Below, piece after piece: positions 55,846 to 57,078 of a stretch of DNA of 57,078 nt (its first letter is position 1; each line of letters starts with the position of its first letter). Source of the stretch: an uncultured Candidatus Thioglobus sp. Lineage in GTDB: Bacteria > Pseudomonadota > Gammaproteobacteria > PS1 > Pseudothioglobaceae. The notes beneath the pieces were generated by a model. The model saw only the letters and a program-made list of their open reading frames with translations, was not told where the DNA came from and searched no databases. Made by a program: the position numbers and the translations under genes. The DNA lies in the NCBI GenBank assembly GCA_900180385.1, contig FXLX01000009.1, forward strand, positions 1 through 57,078, given 5' to 3'.

Positions 55846-56064
55846 ATGTCAACAGCAGTAAGAATTTCAGATGAACTGGCCAGAAACGCAAAGAAATACT
55901 CTAAAGTAGAACACCGCTCTGTTACAGGCCAAGTAGAGTATTGGGCGCGTATCGGCAAGTGCGCTGTAGACAATCCAGACCTGCCCTATGAATTTATTAA
56001 AGATCTGTTAGTGAGTATTGAAGAGTTAGACTCTGGAGAAAAATCTGAATTTAAATTCGGCTAA
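55846..56064 (+). CDS. ParD-like antitoxin (second module)
   Basis: 72 residues. STAVRISDELARNAKKYSKVEHRSVTGQVEYWARIGKCAVDNPDLPYEFIKDLLVSIEEL has the same block as the first module (VEYWARIGKCAVDNPDLP), so the two are paralogues. The N-terminal AVRISDEL strand is the DNA-binding ribbon. It seems intact, but the adjoining toxin gene has a frameshift. Confidence 0.85.
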   Translation: MSTAVRISDELARNAKKYSKVEHRSVTGQVEYWARIGKCAVDNPDLPYEFIKDLLVSIEELDSGEKSEFKFG

Positions 56065-56069
56065 TCTGG

Positions 56070-56344
56070 GTGAAAATTTATCAGTCAAAAGCTTTTGAAA
56101 AGAAAGTTAAAAAATTATCAAAGAACGATAAATTGGCGCTAGACAAGGCTGTCCATACAGTAATCGAAAAACCAGGTACGGGTGTTGAGAAAAAGGCGAT
56201 CTGGTTAGAATATTTGTTTATAAATACAAGGTTAAGACCCAACAATATTTATTAGCTTACCGATTTATAGAGTCTGATTTAGAGCTTATTAAAATTGATG
56301 TTCATCAAAATTTCTATCGCGACCTAAAGCAAGTTAAACACTAG
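56070..56344 (+). pseudogene. RelE/ParE-superfamily toxin (second module), frameshifted
   Basis: A GTG at 56070 starts MKIYQSKAFEKKVKKLSKND, and the frame runs to EKPGTGVEKK. There the correct continuation is in another frame: GDLVRIFVYKYKVKTQQYLL, AYRFIESDLELIKIDVHQNF and YRDLKQVKH, ending at 56342-56344. One added A in the AAAAA run near 56192-56196 joins them into a RelE-like protein that parallels the intact first-module toxin (EKRGDLTSVFVYKFD). It is a broken or slippage-switched toxin. Confidence 0.85.
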
Positions 56345-56659
56345 TTTAAGGTTAAAAATTTCAGAAATAATCGAAATAACCACCAAAATCCGTTATTTTG
56401 TTTTTTAGAACGGGCCTTGCCCGTTCTAAAAAACAAAAATTCGTAAATTTTAACAATAAGTGTAAATTATGCTTATTTCGCCGCAGGCGCATTTCCGCCC
56501 TTTCGGGCTATTCATTCACTACGTTCATGGCGTCGCTTTGCTCCTTAATTTCTTCGAATTAAAGGCGTGATCAAACCCATTTCGTACATTTTTTTTAGCC
56601 AAAAATTGATTCTACTGCTACCCATTCTGTCTGTAGTCGTCCAATCATGTAGCGAAGAA
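56345..56659. other. Gene-free intergenic stretch with palindromes
   Basis: This 315-bp stretch between the second toxin fragment and the cadherin-like gene has no coding signal that I can support. It contains the 20-bp inverted repeat at 56396-56438, and a GC-rich patch with two small stems, CGCC-GCA-GGCG (56479-56489) and GCCC-TTTC-GGGC (56497-56508), followed by TTAATTT-CTT-CGAATTAA. The GC patch stands out from its AT-rich surroundings and may be a mobile-element end or a non-coding repeat. Confidence 0.6.
56396..56438. repeat. Perfect 20-bp inverted repeat
   Basis: Both arms are 20 bases: left TTTTGTTTTTTAGAACGGGC (56396-56415), loop CTT, right arm its complement (56419-56438). The A/T-rich outer halves pair with each other and no T run follows on either strand, so this is not a typical terminator. 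A shorter stem with the same loop, ATAGGC-CTT-GCCTAT, lies at 1997-2011. Confidence 0.85.
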
Positions 56660-57078
56660 TTAAGTATATTCTACTCCATAGGTAATCCTAATAGTAATAC
56701 GTTGAGTAGTTGCTAAGCCTTTAGCGTCTGTTGCAGTAGCTGTAAAGATGTAAATGTTGTTAATATCGATATCAGCTGGAGATTTATAATCCGGGACTGG
56801 GTTAAAGCTAACCACACCTGTTGATGAGTTAATACTAAAGTCAGCAGCATCTGTGCCACTGATAGAGTAAGTAATAGTTTGTTCGTCTGTAGCTACTATA
56901 GTAATAGCTGTGCCTGTATTCTCAGCAACACTGGCAGTAGGACTTGAAGTAAACACTGGCGCTATGTTATTAAGTAGTTTCTCGATCTTAATCTGTTTGC
57001 TACGCTTAACCATATCAAGAGTAGCTAAGCTCATCATAGCTCTTGCTCTAAATGGTTGATCATCTAGTGCGAAGTTAG
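56660..57078 (-). CDS. C-terminus of a cadherin-like repeat protein, cut by the window edge
   Basis: The frame is open to the window end, so the listed part is the last 139 codons. Just inside the edge is NFALDDQPFRARAMMSLATL, followed by basic helix MVKRSKQIKIEKLLNN. Then comes a cadherin-like/Ig-type beta repeat (PVFTSSPTASVAENTGTAIT, VATDEQTITYSISGTDAADF, SINSSTGVVSFNPVPDYKSP, YIFTATATDAKGL). Such repeats occur in large surface proteins, often calcium-binding adhesins. Whether more repeats lie upstream is not visible. The final TYGVEYT end is not a usual secretion signal, so the end may be truncated. Confidence 0.7.
   Translation of the reverse strand, partial: NFALDDQPFRARAMMSLATLDMVKRSKQIKIEKLLNNIAPVFTSSPTASVAENTGTAITIVATDEQTITYSISGTDAADFSINSSTGVVSFNPVPDYKSPADIDINNIYIFTATATDAKGLATTQRITIRITYGVEYT

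Overview
The window is 57 kb of an AT-rich bacterial chromosome. Gene order and protein families point to a gammaproteobacterium. They resemble the SUP05/Thioglobus group of sulfur oxidisers and the related thiotrophic symbionts of bivalves: a CcoI-type copper ATPase for cbb3 oxidase, a flavoprotein of the sulfide:quinone oxidoreductase type (here broken), and many toxin-antitoxin modules beside a compact housekeeping set. This placement rests on recognition, not on a search. I saw no tRNA, rRNA or CRISPR array.

Layout. 1-2.6 kb is an accessory patch: a shortened inverse-autotransporter gene, an XRE regulator with repeated operator-like sites, a hicBA module flanked by a duplicated piece of the regulator gene, and a Phd antitoxin with a frameshifted RelE-type toxin. 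2.6-17 kb is housekeeping: comF, yaaA, gltB, folA, maf, mfd, a small winged-helix protein, a PfkB kinase, ispH, an FKBP isomerase and accD. At 17-20 kb an ATPase and a small partner protein are wedged between hemE and trpA. 20-29.5 kb holds rpmE, ccoI, glmU, an MFS transporter, trpB, trpF and two conserved-looking unknowns. 29.7-33.7 kb is the most unusual block: a four-gene, end-overlapping cluster of a DNA cytosine methyltransferase, a GHKL-ATPase/histidine-kinase-like gene (decayed), a receiver protein whose C-terminal domain carries an HEPN-type RNase motif, and a PP2A-like phosphatase. 33.8-49.2 kb is housekeeping: topA, smg, dprA, rpmH-rnpA-yidD-yidC, a TauD-like oxygenase, ampD, kdsC, a one-domain MGMT and the complete F-ATPase operon. 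49.3-50.6 kb is a sulfide:quinone oxidoreductase-like pseudogene with several lesions. 50.6-53.8 kb holds recN, nadK and grpE. 53.8 kb to the end is accessory again: two paralogous ParD-like/RelE-type pairs (the second toxin frameshifted), two lipoproteins divergent from an XRE regulator with a palindromic operator, palindromic intergenic DNA and the end of a cadherin-like protein.

How it fits together. The core genes sit in tight operons with ATGA or TAATG junctions. The accessory genes sit at operon boundaries. Four of them (relE, the GHKL kinase, the SQR-like gene and the second toxin) carry small indels, mostly in homopolymer runs, while long essential genes such as gltB, mfd, topA, atpA and atpD are intact. 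That suggests active decay of dispensable genes, although local sequencing error must be excluded. Two gene groups look like candidate defence systems: the methyltransferase/GHKL/receiver-HEPN/phosphatase cluster and the ATPase plus small-partner pair.
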